Part shown: positions 1-9,735 of the stretch, in pieces | Numbering within the stretch: the first letter of the stretch is position 1 | Layout of the letters: each line of letters opens with the position of its first letter | Source: Gracilaria caudata | Taxonomy: Eukaryota; Rhodophyta; Florideophyceae; Gracilariales; Gracilariaceae | NCBI GenBank assembly: GCA_030374735.1 | Contig: JASCIV010000435.1 | Coordinates: 1 to 20,189 of the forward strand | DNA: 20,189 bases | Direction of reading: 5' to 3' | Notes under the pieces: generated by a model | What the model was told of the DNA's origin: nothing | The model's database searches: none | Seen by the model: only the letters and a program-made list of their open reading frames with translations | Made by a program: the position numbers and the translations under genes

Positions 1-637
1 CGACTAACTACGTCAATTTTGACGTGACTAATGACTTCCGAACATTGGAATATAGTTAGTCATATGTACGCCCCTGCCACTCACCTTTCGATCTTGTAGA
101 AAGAGTACAAGGAGAAGAATCACAAACTCGTGGCGATGTCGTCATTGATGATAGAGGAACTGGGTATTATCTAAAACGAAGCTGATAGTCATGAATTGCG
201 TACAATTGGGGATTGCTTAGTGTTCTTCCTGGAGACAGACGATGAATAGCTCCAAATTAGTTTGATACAAACTTCTAGAGACGTTCCAAATCGCATTGCC
301 AACAAGCTGCAGAACTCAAACTTCGATATCCACGCCTCACAAAGCTTTCACGCCTCACAAAGCTTTCACAGCGCTTTAGTTCTCCAACTGGACAAAGAAT
401 AAGAATAAGCTAGCGCTTCTTTCTTGCTCCGTTGCTGCGCAGGAGTGCACGACAAACACGCTGGTCCAAGCGCGCTCACGTACGCCGAGTGTGTTGGATT
501 CATAATGAAGACACGGTGCTTAAGCTGCAAGCCCCCGGATCAGCCCTCAACACCTGTTCCCCTCTCTGACTCGCTGTGCGAACCGCAGTAAAACGTGAAT
601 CAGTACGAAAAGAAATTATTGACGGTTGGCTGTCCCT
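1..637. other. Intergenic region, no gene seen
   Basis: No reading frame of useful length opens on ATG here and I recognise no protein motif on either strand. The only structure I can support is the short tandem duplication at 331-366. The region lies downstream of the ankyrin pseudogene, whose frame ends at 638 on the minus strand. Confidence 0.5.
331..366. repeat. 18-bp tandem duplication, two copies
   Basis: The unit CACGCCTCACAAAGCTTT occurs at 331-348 and again, identical, at 349-366, followed by a few further matching bases. It looks like a simple replication-slippage duplication in non-coding DNA. Confidence 0.9.
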
Positions 638-1612
638 TCACCACATTCTCCAAAGCGATATTTCTTGGGTCTTATCCTCTTTGCCACTGTATTCATCGTA
701 GTAGAAAGCCAGATTATTGAAGGGCTTCCAAGCTATTGTATTGTTTCGCAGCGCGGTGAAGCAATCCGCGTCGGTTTTGGGATCATCGTGTTCAGCATCC
801 AGTCCTACCATGGATCCCAGGCCTTCGCTAAATTCTGCATGTAACTGCCTGATATGGTTCGCCGCCATGCTTCGCACACTGGCGATATGGTGTGATTCAG
901 CTCTTGTGGTGCTTATATATAGATAAACACGCAGAAGACGCTTGGCAGTCTTGGTTCTCAACAAGCTTTTGACCTCGACACATTCTGAAATAGTTCCCAT
1001 TGGCTTGTAAAAGTCGGACACATTTCGCGCAACTCCTGATACGTTTTGATGAAAGATGAAGGCATCGACGTCAATTAAACCGGTGTGATCCACATTTTCT
1101 ACAACAGCGTCTTCTACCTCATCCCAGGCTACAGTTCGCCGGTCAAAAGACTCACTGAGATGCTGCTGTAGAATGTGTTGCAGCTCCGGTATTGCATCCT
1201 TAGCGGTGATCAAGTCAGTATCTCGGTGGGACCTGGATGCCAAAACTGAGAATCTTTGCAGTAATTCGACTTCCCACGAGGAGGAAGAAGCAGGTTGTGA
1301 GAGCAAGGCAGCGCGCATCTGTGTTGCTGTATCGCTTCGTTTCGGAAGTAGCGATACCGGGGTCTCGTACTTAGTGTTCTGCTTCAGTGGATCTGTGCCG
1401 GCGCGCAACAGCCTGAGCGCCACGGACTGTTTATCGTTGCTAACAGCGTCGTGAAGCGGAGAATTTCCCCATTTGTTGGTACAATAAACATCGGCGCCGC
1501 GATTTAGCGGCCTTTCTACCACTTTCATGTGTCCCTTCGAAGCGGCGATGTGCAACGCAGAGTGGCCACATTGGTCTGTGCTGTTTAACCATCGATTGCA
1601 AATAACAGACAC
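638..1612 (-). pseudogene. Truncated, frameshifted ankyrin/EF-hand paralogue
   Basis: This 324-codon frame has no ATG at its upstream end: it opens at a GTG and runs back to a stop near 1646. From about 1588 downward it matches the large ankyrin gene at 15438-18089: last ankyrin units (LNST, ALHIAASKGH, NKWGNSPLHDA, RAGTDPLKQN), then QRFSVLASRSH, the EF-hand-like VDHTGLIDVDAF and AKRLLR. The 5' ankyrin units are missing. So are about 305 residues corresponding to residues 375-709 of the intact protein, which hold the helical, coiled-coil and hydrophobic modules. A 7-bp tandem duplication (TTCATCT, minus strand, 1047-1060) shifts the frame: the frame beyond it, read without the duplication, still matches the paralogue (IKTYQELR, FQNVSRSK) before AKRLLR returns in the first frame. 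C-terminal to AKRLLR no homology is visible. A functional short protein from the in-frame ATG at codon 29 is possible but less likely. Confidence 0.8.
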
Positions 1613-1714
1613 CGTATGCTGGCACGCAACTTGCAGCCACCACCATCAACCTACTTCCGAGCTGTTCTTTATCCTGCGTCGTCTTTTTTTAAAAAAAATC
1701 GAATTCATTCGAAT

Positions 1715-2173
1715 TTACAGTGTAGGTGGACACATCTGAGTACGTGGCAGACGCATACATGCAATGGATTCTGATTGCACCGCGTCTTGTACCATTGCTG
1801 GTCTGATTCGACAGAGCCGCTTTGCCAAGCAGCTTTGGACCAAAAAACCGGATTTAATCCGATTCCGTGGCAGCATTACATGTATGCAAAGTTGCTGGAG
1901 TACGTGTCCACTGTGTATAGCTTTCACCCGTGGCTTGGTGAACTCAGTATGAACCTCAGCAGACTCGCCCGTTACCTGCTGTAGACTAAAGCTCAAGCTA
2001 TCGTATTTTGGCGGCTTTTTCTCTATCATCTCGTGTGTAAATGTCTCGATCTCATGCGGTATTGTAGTGCCCATCTGGTTTCTATAAGGTAGTGTAGCTT
2101 TCTGTGTGAAGGGCAGAGGTGACGAAGATGCTGCGACAAGTTTTCTTGAGAGGGTATTAATTTTGATATGCAT
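1715..2173 (-). CDS. Doubtful hypothetical protein, 152 aa
   Basis: An ATG-initiated frame of 152 codons. I recognise no domain, signal peptide, membrane segment or repeat in the product, which is slightly basic with scattered cysteines. Overlapping plus-strand frames of 62 and 69 codons cover part of the same DNA, so length alone does not favour it. It lies between an ankyrin pseudogene and the 3' end of the propeller gene and could equally be chance. It is listed only because it is the best ATG frame in a gene-free kilobase. Confidence 0.15.
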   Translation of the reverse strand: MHIKINTLSRKLVAASSSPLPFTQKATLPYRNQMGTTIPHEIETFTHEMIEKKPPKYDSLSFSLQQVTGESAEVHTEFTKPRVKAIHSGHVLQQLCIHVMLPRNRIKSGFLVQSCLAKRLCRIRPAMVQDAVQSESIACMRLPRTQMCPPTL

Positions 2174-2545
2174 TTCCTCATAACCGTAGGGGAGATACTC
2201 TATCTGAAATAGATTTTGTTCGCTCTTTGATGCATACGAGCGTAATCAGCGTAGCGGACGCTGCACAGCTGATGATTTCATTATAACAAGTCGTTACATA
2301 CGTTAAACAAACTATCTGCTCAACACGAAAAGTATGGTCTTTGCACTCGAGTACATTGACGTAAGCGCGAGCGTTAAAGGTTTCTCGACCAATATTTGGG
2401 CTGTCGACCGGACCCTTTCTTGGCATAAGATGAGGGTCTTAGTTGTTCTGCTCGAGGAGCTTGTGCTTCTGTACAAGTCGCACAATACGTGTAGAACCAC
2501 AACACGCAAGTTGTGTGGAAGCGATCTACCCCGCCGCATATAAAA

Positions 2546-2551
2546 TTTAAT
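2546..2551 (-). terminator. Possible poly(A) signal of the propeller gene
   Basis: ATTAAA on the minus strand, 44 nt past the stop of the propeller gene. Spacing and strand fit a eukaryotic polyadenylation signal; the zinc-finger gene ending at 12525 has AATAAA at almost the same distance. Six-base motifs are common in AT-rich DNA, so this is only suggestive. Confidence 0.3.
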
Positions 2552-2594
2552 TGAATTCAAGCGCCGTGTATGACATAGTCGTTGCACGTTGGAG

Positions 2595-3899
2595 TTAGAA
2601 AGCAACGATTCCCTGAGCGTTGAAATCAGGAACATTCATCGGATTTTGAATTTCCGTTAGACTTCCACGCTCTCCAATTTCGAAAGCCGCAACAGATCCT
2701 TCAAACAGTTGGTATAGGAACTTGCTATCTCTAGATATCCATAGATCAACGGGACTCGGTCCGGTTGCCGCAACTTCTTCTTCAAGGGTAGAAATCCCCT
2801 TATCGAACGAGAATACAGAAACAGAGCCAGAAACCGTATTAGAAACCCAGAAGTTCCTCAAATCAGCCGAAAACTCAACCCAGCAGGGGGCCAGTTGTCC
2901 TGAACTAACGGATGGTCCAATAGGAACGTCAAGCTGCACCGGGAAAAGGCGACTCTGGGCATCAAGTCGCCAAGTTGAGACCGAACCAGCTTGATTCAGA
3001 GCATCCATGCCATCAAAACCAGCTAAGAACCGTACTTCCGGCACAACAACGTACTGCACGCCTTGAGACTCCACAATTTCGAAACCAATTACCGCCGGAA
3101 GATTACGACCTTCGGAGTTGCCTAGTTCCGTCGAAGTCGCAATGGATACAGGAGTGCGACTGAGAAGGCCAATTCGATTGACACTGAACACCACAATTTC
3201 TTCGACACTGCCCTTCTCAAAGGCATTCACGCTGGAGGAAAGGGAAGAGACAACCAAAGAGCGACGATCAGGCGAAAACTGGATACCTCCTGGACGGAAA
3301 GTGAGATCTCGGCGACTGCGTGGAATGGGAATCAGTCTTCCAGAACCAGACAAAAGAAATCCTGAGAGGACTCCTTCCTGAGACATCGGACCGTCAAATA
3401 TACCATCTGCATCGACGCTGACGACGTACACGAATCGTCCAGAGACTGCAATAGCGATTGGACCAAATCCGGAAACGGACTGCACAGAGACGAGACGCAA
3501 GGAGAAATCGGGCTGTACTTTGAAAACTGAAACAGAGTTACTGCCTGCATTGACAGCCAGGACGAATCTGTTGTCAGACGTGATAACGAGGGAGAATGCT
3601 GAGAAAAGCGTATCAGAATCCGGGAGGAAATTGATAACAGCTCCTTTTCCACCCGTCTTCACGGCGGGATCCAACAACTGAAGGGTGCCATTAGATCGAC
3701 GCGCGTAAGTGACGATTGTGTTCTCAGTAATATCATTGGACATGGCATACACACCGCCTACGAATTCAGGGGAGCTCCGTGATGGCTTCAAGCTGCCTAA
3801 ATCGATTCCGCTGGGTGCCTTTTGGGTTGCGGATCCGCATGATAGTAGACAAGTGGTTAGCAAAGCAATGATGAACAACCGGAAATTAGCCATGGCCAT
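2595..3899 (-). CDS. Secreted lactonase-like seven-bladed beta-propeller protein
   Basis: The product resembles the lactonase / 3-carboxymuconate cyclase propeller family. From the ATG at 3899 (434 aa), residues 1-26 form a signal peptide: a short basic stretch, then the hydrophobic FRLFIIALLTTCLL and small residues. The rest holds about seven blade-like units of 45-60 residues, each pairing a short observed-state strand with a value strand, for example SLVITSDNRFVLAV, IAIAVSGRFVYVV, GIQFSPDRRSLVV, CWVEFSADLRNFWV and DLWISRDSKFLYQL. The frame also has an ATG at 4004, but those 35 extra residues bury the signal peptide and the codon lies inside the palindrome at 3995-4055, so I prefer 3899 (3893 is a second in-frame ATG two codons on). 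The Leu-Ser-Cys-Gly run looks lipobox-like but is probably coincidental. Family members differ in substrate or have none known, so enzymatic activity is not established. No introns are visible. Confidence 0.85.
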   Translation of the reverse strand: MAMANFRLFIIALLTTCLLSCGSATQKAPSGIDLGSLKPSRSSPEFVGGVYAMSNDITENTIVTYARRSNGTLQLLDPAVKTGGKGAVINFLPDSDTLFSAFSLVITSDNRFVLAVNAGSNSVSVFKVQPDFSLRLVSVQSVSGFGPIAIAVSGRFVYVVSVDADGIFDGPMSQEGVLSGFLLSGSGRLIPIPRSRRDLTFRPGGIQFSPDRRSLVVSSLSSSVNAFEKGSVEEIVVFSVNRIGLLSRTPVSIATSTELGNSEGRNLPAVIGFEIVESQGVQYVVVPEVRFLAGFDGMDALNQAGSVSTWRLDAQSRLFPVQLDVPIGPSVSSGQLAPCWVEFSADLRNFWVSNTVSGSVSVFSFDKGISTLEEEVAATGPSPVDLWISRDSKFLYQLFEGSVAAFEIGERGSLTEIQNPMNVPDFNAQGIVAF

Positions 3900-3979
3900 G
3901 ATTTGTTGGTGTTCGGGATGAGGATGCAAACTATATGTTGAGGGAGATAGCGGAATTTGAAAACTGGTGCTAAGTCTGA

Positions 3980-3988
3980 CTTTTAAAG
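3980..3988 (-). promoter_or_regulatory. TATA-like box of the propeller gene
   Basis: CTTTAAAAG on the minus strand, about 80 bp before the preferred ATG at 3899 and 6 bp from the edge of the 61-bp palindrome. The position fits a TATA element with a short 5' leader. If used, transcription would start downstream of the ATG at 4004, which also supports the inner start. Confidence 0.45.
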
Positions 3989-3994
3989 AGGTCC

Positions 3995-4055
3995 GGAATG
4001 TCATAGAGAGCTGGGGTCTCGATAATATCGAGACCCCAGCTCTCTATGACATTCC
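3995..4055. repeat. Perfect 61-bp palindrome (30-bp arms, 1-nt centre)
   Basis: The two 30-base arms, 3995-4024 and 4026-4055, are exact reverse complements around a single A at 4025; the centre reads GATAATATC. Pairing stops abruptly at both ends and I see no target-site duplication. It sits immediately upstream of the propeller gene's TATA-like box. It could be a cruciform-forming regulatory site, a small fold-back element, the source of a hairpin RNA, or an assembly fold-back. Confidence 0.97.
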
Positions 4056-6433
4056 ATAATATTATTACGTTTTGTTGCATTACAGATATACTGTGAGGCG
4101 GCGGAGTTCACATACCTTAAGTCGAAAAACTTAGAGATAGTCTTATTTGTCATCATTAGCATCGCACATCATCAGCAACTGTCACATTCTTGATCTTTAT
4201 CTGTAATTCCACTCGCCATCTCACATGCCTTGACGACAATTGGCTGATATGCGTGAGTATTACGTCGTCTTGCGTAATATATGAAGCTACTGAAAGTACC
4301 GAAGGTATTAGTGTTACATATCCATACATTCGGGACTTGTGCTATTTAGCATTTTATATCTTTCGTCATAATGACGTTTGCAGCTGACTCAGTTGCCGGA
4401 AGCTCAAAGTTAGCTTGTGATCCTCACAGTTCACGAATTTGTTGACAGCTGTTGATTTGTACAGGGGGCATTATTATAATCAATTCTACGCTCAACAATG
4501 TTGAAAACATCGCTGGTGCGTTGTTGGAGCAAATGCTCTGTATGACATCAAGGCCGACACTTATAAGTTGGGCGTGAACTCTATCCACATTTGTTCGTAA
4601 TGCTATCAAGAGATCGTGGGTGTGTAGCTTCGCCAGCGAAGATAGAGTTAACTTCGAAATCAATTACGTTTCCGTTCTTGCCGAGTCAGCGAACAACTGC
4701 TGGCAAGTCCGTGCCATCGATGCTTTGAACGATGAGCCCAGAGATGAAATGTCCTTTTCGAGGTGTACAACTAAAAGACACGAAAAGCTTACATCAAAGC
4801 AGAAGTGCATTGACGAGAGATAAAATAAAAATAAATCAATAACGCATTTGCAATACCATCTGATGCCCTGCCATTCTTCATTGTGAAGCCTTGAATGATT
4901 CGCATATACCTGACTCAGGTTTGCCCACTTCGGGTCCGCTGACATCAGACTACTTCAAATCATTGCCATCTCATTCCTGATGTCAGTAGCTTACTCATCA
5001 CTCTCAACTTCTTGTTGGCAGCATTGATATAAAGCACTGCGTTGATATAACATTCTCGGTGCGGAAGGCTGCTCATTTAAGCATCGTTCCAGCAGCAAAG
5101 TTACCCCAATATCTCTTTTTCTCGTTGGGTATGTCTATAATAACTGATTGCCCATGAAAAAGCATTACAGATAGAATTAGGAATATATAATAAAGCAGGT
5201 CATAAGTATCTTGCTAGCTTAATCAACTCATATGTTCCCCACGTAGTCAGAGACTTTTGTTTCATTGAAGCAAGGGCTCTGAGATAATTGTGTCTCCCGG
5301 TTGTTGTTGAGTAATGAAACTAAATTCATAACTTCGAGCCAAGAAAACCCAATCTCAGATAGGTAGGCTCCATTTTGAACATTCTCCGCTTCGCTATTGC
5401 ATTTTCGGTGCACCAAAAGCACATTAGAACACTATCTACAAGAGAAATACCCGTTCGGGAAAGGGAACATTCACGAAGAAGAGCAAGATACTTTGGAAGA
5501 AAACGTTCTATAAATCTCGAGATTTCTTTCAATAAGCGGAAAAAAAAAAAAAAATACAATGCGGTGAAGCACGGACTGAGGGCTTGATGAATGTTGTGCA
5601 ATATGGAACCAGAGTAGTTGGAAACTTCCTGCTCAGTTTCTTCATCTGGTTCCCTGGCCCGAATACGGCCCAAAAGTTGAATTTGGCCGTTTGACGTAAT
5701 TGCAATGGCAACAAGGTTGCCATTGCACAAGGCGTTTGTCGAGCTTTGAACATCTGCATGGTGAGCTACATTCTCGAAAACGTTCTCTCAGCCATATTGT
5801 TGGCAAGCTAGTGGTGAGTGTTGAGCAGAGCTTTGCATCAGATGGACAAAAAGCGTGAGACGATCACACGCTTCGTTTTCAGACCGTTTCAGAGCTTGAG
5901 CACGCTCAACGCAAATGCTGCATTGCTGTCTTTCCACGTCATCAGTACCACCCTGCCAATTGTACTAGTGGACACCATGCACAACATGTGTGCGTATTAC
6001 ACGTTACTGTCCTTGTTTCTCTCAACATGTTGTACACCCGTACAAGTGGCTCCCTGTCACACTGGAGCCAGATCGCAGACCTTCTCGCGGCTGAGGGCTC
6101 CATCGCAAGCAAGTCGCAAGCACTATTATACACTTCCGTTGAAGGCGACGGCCGAAACTGCCCCGCCAGGGACGTCGTCAACGGCTCTTCACATACATAT
6201 ATAATCCGATTGAGCAAGGAGCGCGTGGTTGGCACCTCTGATCAGCCTCAGCCTGCGCGATGCACTTACAGCCGACGTAAACGTAATCCAGTGGACATCC
6301 GACGTTGATGGAACGATCCAAACAGGGCCATTTGAACGCACCGCCCATCAAGTGCCACAGAGTACATGTCTTACCCGCATCAATCTCATTCGGCAGTGAT
6401 GACAGGCCCTTCCCTTCTCCGTCGGCGAACCAG

Positions 6434-6466
6434 TGCTAGGCACAAATCTTTGACTTGTGCCTAGCA
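6434..6466. repeat. Hairpin: 12-bp perfect stem, 9-nt loop
   Basis: TGCTAGGCACAA at 6434-6445 pairs exactly with TTGTGCCTAGCA at 6455-6466 across a 9-nt loop. It lies in the gene-poor stretch with no T-tract behind it. Function unknown; it may be a small fold-back remnant or an RNA stem-loop. Confidence 0.85.
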
Positions 6467-7475
6467 TGGTCCTTTCCTCAACATGGCGCGAAACCATGGA
6501 CCGAATGGCGAGTTTCGAACAGTTTCCTCCGTATAAGAATGCAGACAGGCGAAAACGCCGAATTTGCTCAGTTGTTCTCATACTCTTCTTGTCACCGCCT
6601 ATAATCCAAATGTGCTGCTAGAATTTTCATCAAACCCGTGTTAAGCATGTTGGGGTCCAAGCAGATTCTGGGATAATACCAGAGGCTTATCACCATTGAG
6701 TACGTTTCTGACTTTTGTCGGAAGTATCGTATCTTCTTCACCTGTACCGTTTACAGCAATGTTGTAGCTATTCCATGTTCACGTAACAAGGGTAAAAGTT
6801 TCGCACACAATGAGGGCCAGCTGCACACGTTGACACGCCGGTTTCCGTGAACGTGCGCGTCGCACAGGACGGTCGCACAGCAATGCGCCACGAAAGTGCT
6901 GTGCCACAATGTGGCCCGAACTTTGGAGGTGTTCATGTCGACATTTTGTCTGGGAGGCCAAGTAGATCTCTTGCATGAGTCATCGTTGACCACAATGACA
7001 TATTTCACTTACGAACTATGCAGCTGTTCAGATCAAACGCATTTGCACGAACAAATCATTATATAAAATCAAACTTAACTCAATTAAAGATCAAGCGTTT
7101 TTCCAAATAAATTCACGTTACCAATTCTTTAGCATTAGGTGGTGCAAGGCGATCTGAAGACGAGCCACGAGGTTGAGTGGCGCGCAAGCGCATCTCCAAC
7201 TGCTAATAGTGAGGAGTGTGATAATTCACACAGAATAGGCAACAACATAATTTGTGAGATCATTCTTGCTCAGAAGACATCTCCTTTTCTCTCGAGAATC
7301 CCGTATGCTTCGGCCCCATCCTTACTAATCACGCGCCAACGCTGCCATCACCGATTATTTTGTAATCGCTCCCTGGATGTTTGTACTTGCTTATATTCCA
7401 CCGGTGCTTGGTCACTCGTTCCTGCCAGAGCTGCACTCAAAGTTCCCATGACATGCACGTTTATCGCACAGATGC

Positions 7476-7512
7476 ATATCGAAAGGCCCCATACTGCAGG
7501 GCTTTTCGATAT
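7476..7512. repeat. Hairpin: 14-bp stem with one mismatch, 9-nt loop
   Basis: ATATCGAAAGGCCC (7476-7489) pairs with GGGCTTTTCGATAT (7499-7512) with a single G/T position, and pairing can resume outside through TGC/GCA after a 2-nt bulge. It is 310 bp upstream of the Sel1-like gene. Its role, if any, is unknown. Confidence 0.8.
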
Positions 7513-7821
7513 TTGCACTCAAGTTCTGGATATAACTCGAGAAACTTTTTTTCTCGGTGTACCCAGAAATGTCGACAATGCCATGCTATCTTTCTCGCCC
7601 CAATTGTGCTTGAATTTGGTTCAGAAAGCTGCCAGCGACGTCTTGAGACTACGAGCTACTCCAGAACTGAACACATGGGAAGTAACTTATCCCACAGAGA
7701 CGCAAGAGCCCGCGTCGTCCCTCTCCGCATGCTTAATCCATTGTGAATCACGTGGCGTCTCGTGATCTGCTGTTGAAACAGTTTGAATATACACATCTGC
7801 CTCCGGGACTTGCTCCCCTGC

Positions 7822-9735
7822 ATGGCGTCGAATGACTTGCTGACACAACCCTTTTGCCCGTTTGGCCTTCTTCATCGTATCCCGCCGGCTTTCGATCTCT
7901 CCACAAATCGTTTTGGAATGGCTTCCTTTCGTAAGCACGCACTCGAGAATGCTCGTGCGCTCGAGCAACAGGTGTTACGTGACGGTGATATCGACGCTAT
8001 GATTATGTTAGGTGAATTGTTGCTCTACAACGAAAACTTTGCATCACAGCGCAAGCGAGGAGTTCAGATGCTCATGCGCGCCATCACCCAGGGGAAAAGC
8101 CCGCTCGCCATGACTCGTCTAGCTGTGCATCTTTACAATAATCGGAACCGACAAGATCATCGTCGAGCCGTATCGCTGCTCGAACGTTCTTTGAAATTGA
8201 AAGAGGACAGTGAAGCACTCAATCAATTGGCATTATGTTACGAAACTGGCCGTGGTGTTACAAAGAATGGCGAAGTTGCGGTGCAGTTGTATGAACGAGC
8301 TTTGCGGCTAGACCAGAATCCACACATCATGTTCAGTGAGTCCTGGGCCATACTTAACACACCAAGTCTGCGCGCTCAAGAGAAACGTGCCATAGCACTG
8401 CTAAAGAAAGCACTTCATCTGTCTCCAAAGGCTTATATGGCGGACTCGTTAGGATACTTGTATCATACTGGAAATGGAAATCTCAGCCGGTGTCCTAAGA
8501 AGGCAATCAAGTGGTATCGTCGGGCAATTCGGATATCTCGTTATGCACCCTCCATGGCCAGTCTGGCTGATATTCTTTTGGAGAATGAGCCTAGAGTCGA
8601 CAATGTGCAAAAGGCCATTCGTTTACTAGAAGATGCGATAGAAGTAGAGCAAGAGCAAGATGTAGATATCATGATGCAGCTGGCTCACACCTACCTTGCG
8701 TATGACATGAATATTGAGAGAGCTCTTCAACTATTTGAAACCGCAGTGATTCGTTTCAATTCGGAAAAGGCAAGAGCAGAGCTGCTTGGACTTTGGGCTG
8801 AAGGCCTATGTAGCTCTGGTCATGATCATAGACATATATTTGATTTTCTTTATGATGATGACATGGAAAACAGACACATGGGCTCCCGTGTGCTTTTGGC
8901 AGAGATGTTATGGACCGGTACAAGCCATCTCATAGTGAAACAGAGAGAAGCCATAAAGTGCTTGGTTTCGATTCCTTGGATTGGACATGGTGCTCTTTCA
9001 CTAATGTTGAGACATAATCTAAACTTCCACCCAGACGGGGAGAAGAATGCTCGAATACTCATGAAGAAGTTCAATGAAAACATTGACAGATCAAATCTTC
9101 ACGTGGCAGAGGCGATTATTCTGAGTGAAAGCGAATGTGAAGAAGATAAACTGCTAGCCTTGGAGAGCTTTCAAACTCAAATAGCCTCTTACCGGCATGG
9201 TGCTTGGCTGGCGCTTCCGCTTCGGATGGGCGAGTTCAGATTACCGTTTGAAGGACGCCAAGAATGTATATCAGATACGATGAGAAGGTTCGCAAGGTGG
9301 AATAATATTGCTTCTCTGAATCTGGCTAGCCTTCTACTTGAGATTGAAGGCAGGCAAAGAGAAGCTGTGACAGTATTGGAGGATCTAATGAACTGTGAGT
9401 TGAGGTTGGTCGCAATGTTGAACCTGGCATACATTCTGATGAACAATATTGCAGGAGTGTCGAGTAATTGGACAAGAGGAGTACAACTTTTGGAGGACGC
9501 CGTGAGAGAGACGTACGACGTTTCTGCTCGCGCGATGTTGGCCAATTCTTTGGCGGAACGATCAGACTCGGATGAAGGCGATGTGAAGCGAGGATGGGAA
9601 ATTTGGCAAAGCGTTGCCTGGGTGTTGGAGCAAGACGAAGAGGAACTGTCAAAAGTGAGGCGACTAATAACAGCTAGCAGCGAGAAGAAATGGGATCTTC
9701 TTGAGCAACATAAACAGGAAGGGAGTGTACATTAA
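7822..9735 (+). CDS. Sel1/TPR-like repeat protein
   Basis: An alpha-helical solenoid of about ten units of 33-37 residues, typical of Sel1-like/TPR repeats that act as protein-interaction scaffolds. The clearest units read ALNQLALCYETGRGV followed by AVQLYERALRL, MADSLGYLYHTGNG followed by AIKWYRRAIRIS, and SMASLADILL followed by AIRLLEDAIEV. Further units near the C-terminus include ASLNLASLLLE with AVTVLEDL and AMLNLAYILMN with GVQLLEDAV. The middle (about residues 310-460) is more diverged. No signal peptide, membrane segment or catalytic domain is visible, so a cytosolic or nuclear adaptor is likely; partners are unknown. The first ATG is at 7822 (637 aa). The ATG at 7918 (605 aa) has better context (purine at -3, G at +4) and begins right at the first helix, so it may be the true start. 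No introns are evident. Confidence 0.8.
   Translation: MASNDLLTQPFCPFGLLHRIPPAFDLSTNRFGMASFRKHALENARALEQQVLRDGDIDAMIMLGELLLYNENFASQRKRGVQMLMRAITQGKSPLAMTRLAVHLYNNRNRQDHRRAVSLLERSLKLKEDSEALNQLALCYETGRGVTKNGEVAVQLYERALRLDQNPHIMFSESWAILNTPSLRAQEKRAIALLKKALHLSPKAYMADSLGYLYHTGNGNLSRCPKKAIKWYRRAIRISRYAPSMASLADILLENEPRVDNVQKAIRLLEDAIEVEQEQDVDIMMQLAHTYLAYDMNIERALQLFETAVIRFNSEKARAELLGLWAEGLCSSGHDHRHIFDFLYDDDMENRHMGSRVLLAEMLWTGTSHLIVKQREAIKCLVSIPWIGHGALSLMLRHNLNFHPDGEKNARILMKKFNENIDRSNLHVAEAIILSESECEEDKLLALESFQTQIASYRHGAWLALPLRMGEFRLPFEGRQECISDTMRRFARWNNIASLNLASLLLEIEGRQREAVTVLEDLMNCELRLVAMLNLAYILMNNIAGVSSNWTRGVQLLEDAVRETYDVSARAMLANSLAERSDSDEGDVKRGWEIWQSVAWVLEQDEEELSKVRRLITASSEKKWDLLEQHKQEGSVH

Larger units (their letters stand above)
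1613..2594. other. Intergenic region with one doubtful ORF
   Basis: Between the ankyrin pseudogene and the propeller gene nothing is recognisable. The longest ATG frame is 152 codons on the minus strand (1715-2173). It is entered separately with low confidence. Confidence 0.5.
4056..7821. other. Long gene-poor region with hairpins
   Basis: Frames here are short, mostly lack ATG starts and overlap on both strands: 134 codons at 5326-5730 from TTG, 128 at 5818-6204 from GTG, 208 at 7139-7765 from GTG, and 93 at 4664-4945 from ATG. None shows a recognisable domain. Visible structure is limited to a poly-A run near 5540-5554, a 10-bp inverted repeat (4939-4948 / 4977-4986) and the two hairpins at 6434-6466 and 7476-7512. 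Decayed transposon DNA is possible but I cannot name a family. Confidence 0.5.

Noticed and set aside
3845..3899. Bacterial lipoprotein signal (Leu-Ser-Cys-Gly) in the propeller protein
   Set aside because: Lipobox processing is bacterial and the surrounding genes are eukaryotic; an ordinary signal peptide explains the N-terminus.
5326..5730. 134-codon minus-strand frame with a Phe-rich middle
   Set aside because: Starts at TTG, and the Phe run is simply the poly-A tract near 5540-5554 read in reverse; no domain recognised.
5818..6308. Overlapping 97-128-codon frames on both strands
   Set aside because: No ATG advantage, no motif and mutual overlap on both strands suggest chance open frames.
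7139..7765. 208-codon plus-strand frame before the Sel1-like gene
   Set aside because: Opens on GTG, first ATG is codon 104, no recognisable motif, and an overlapping 121-codon frame covers the same DNA.
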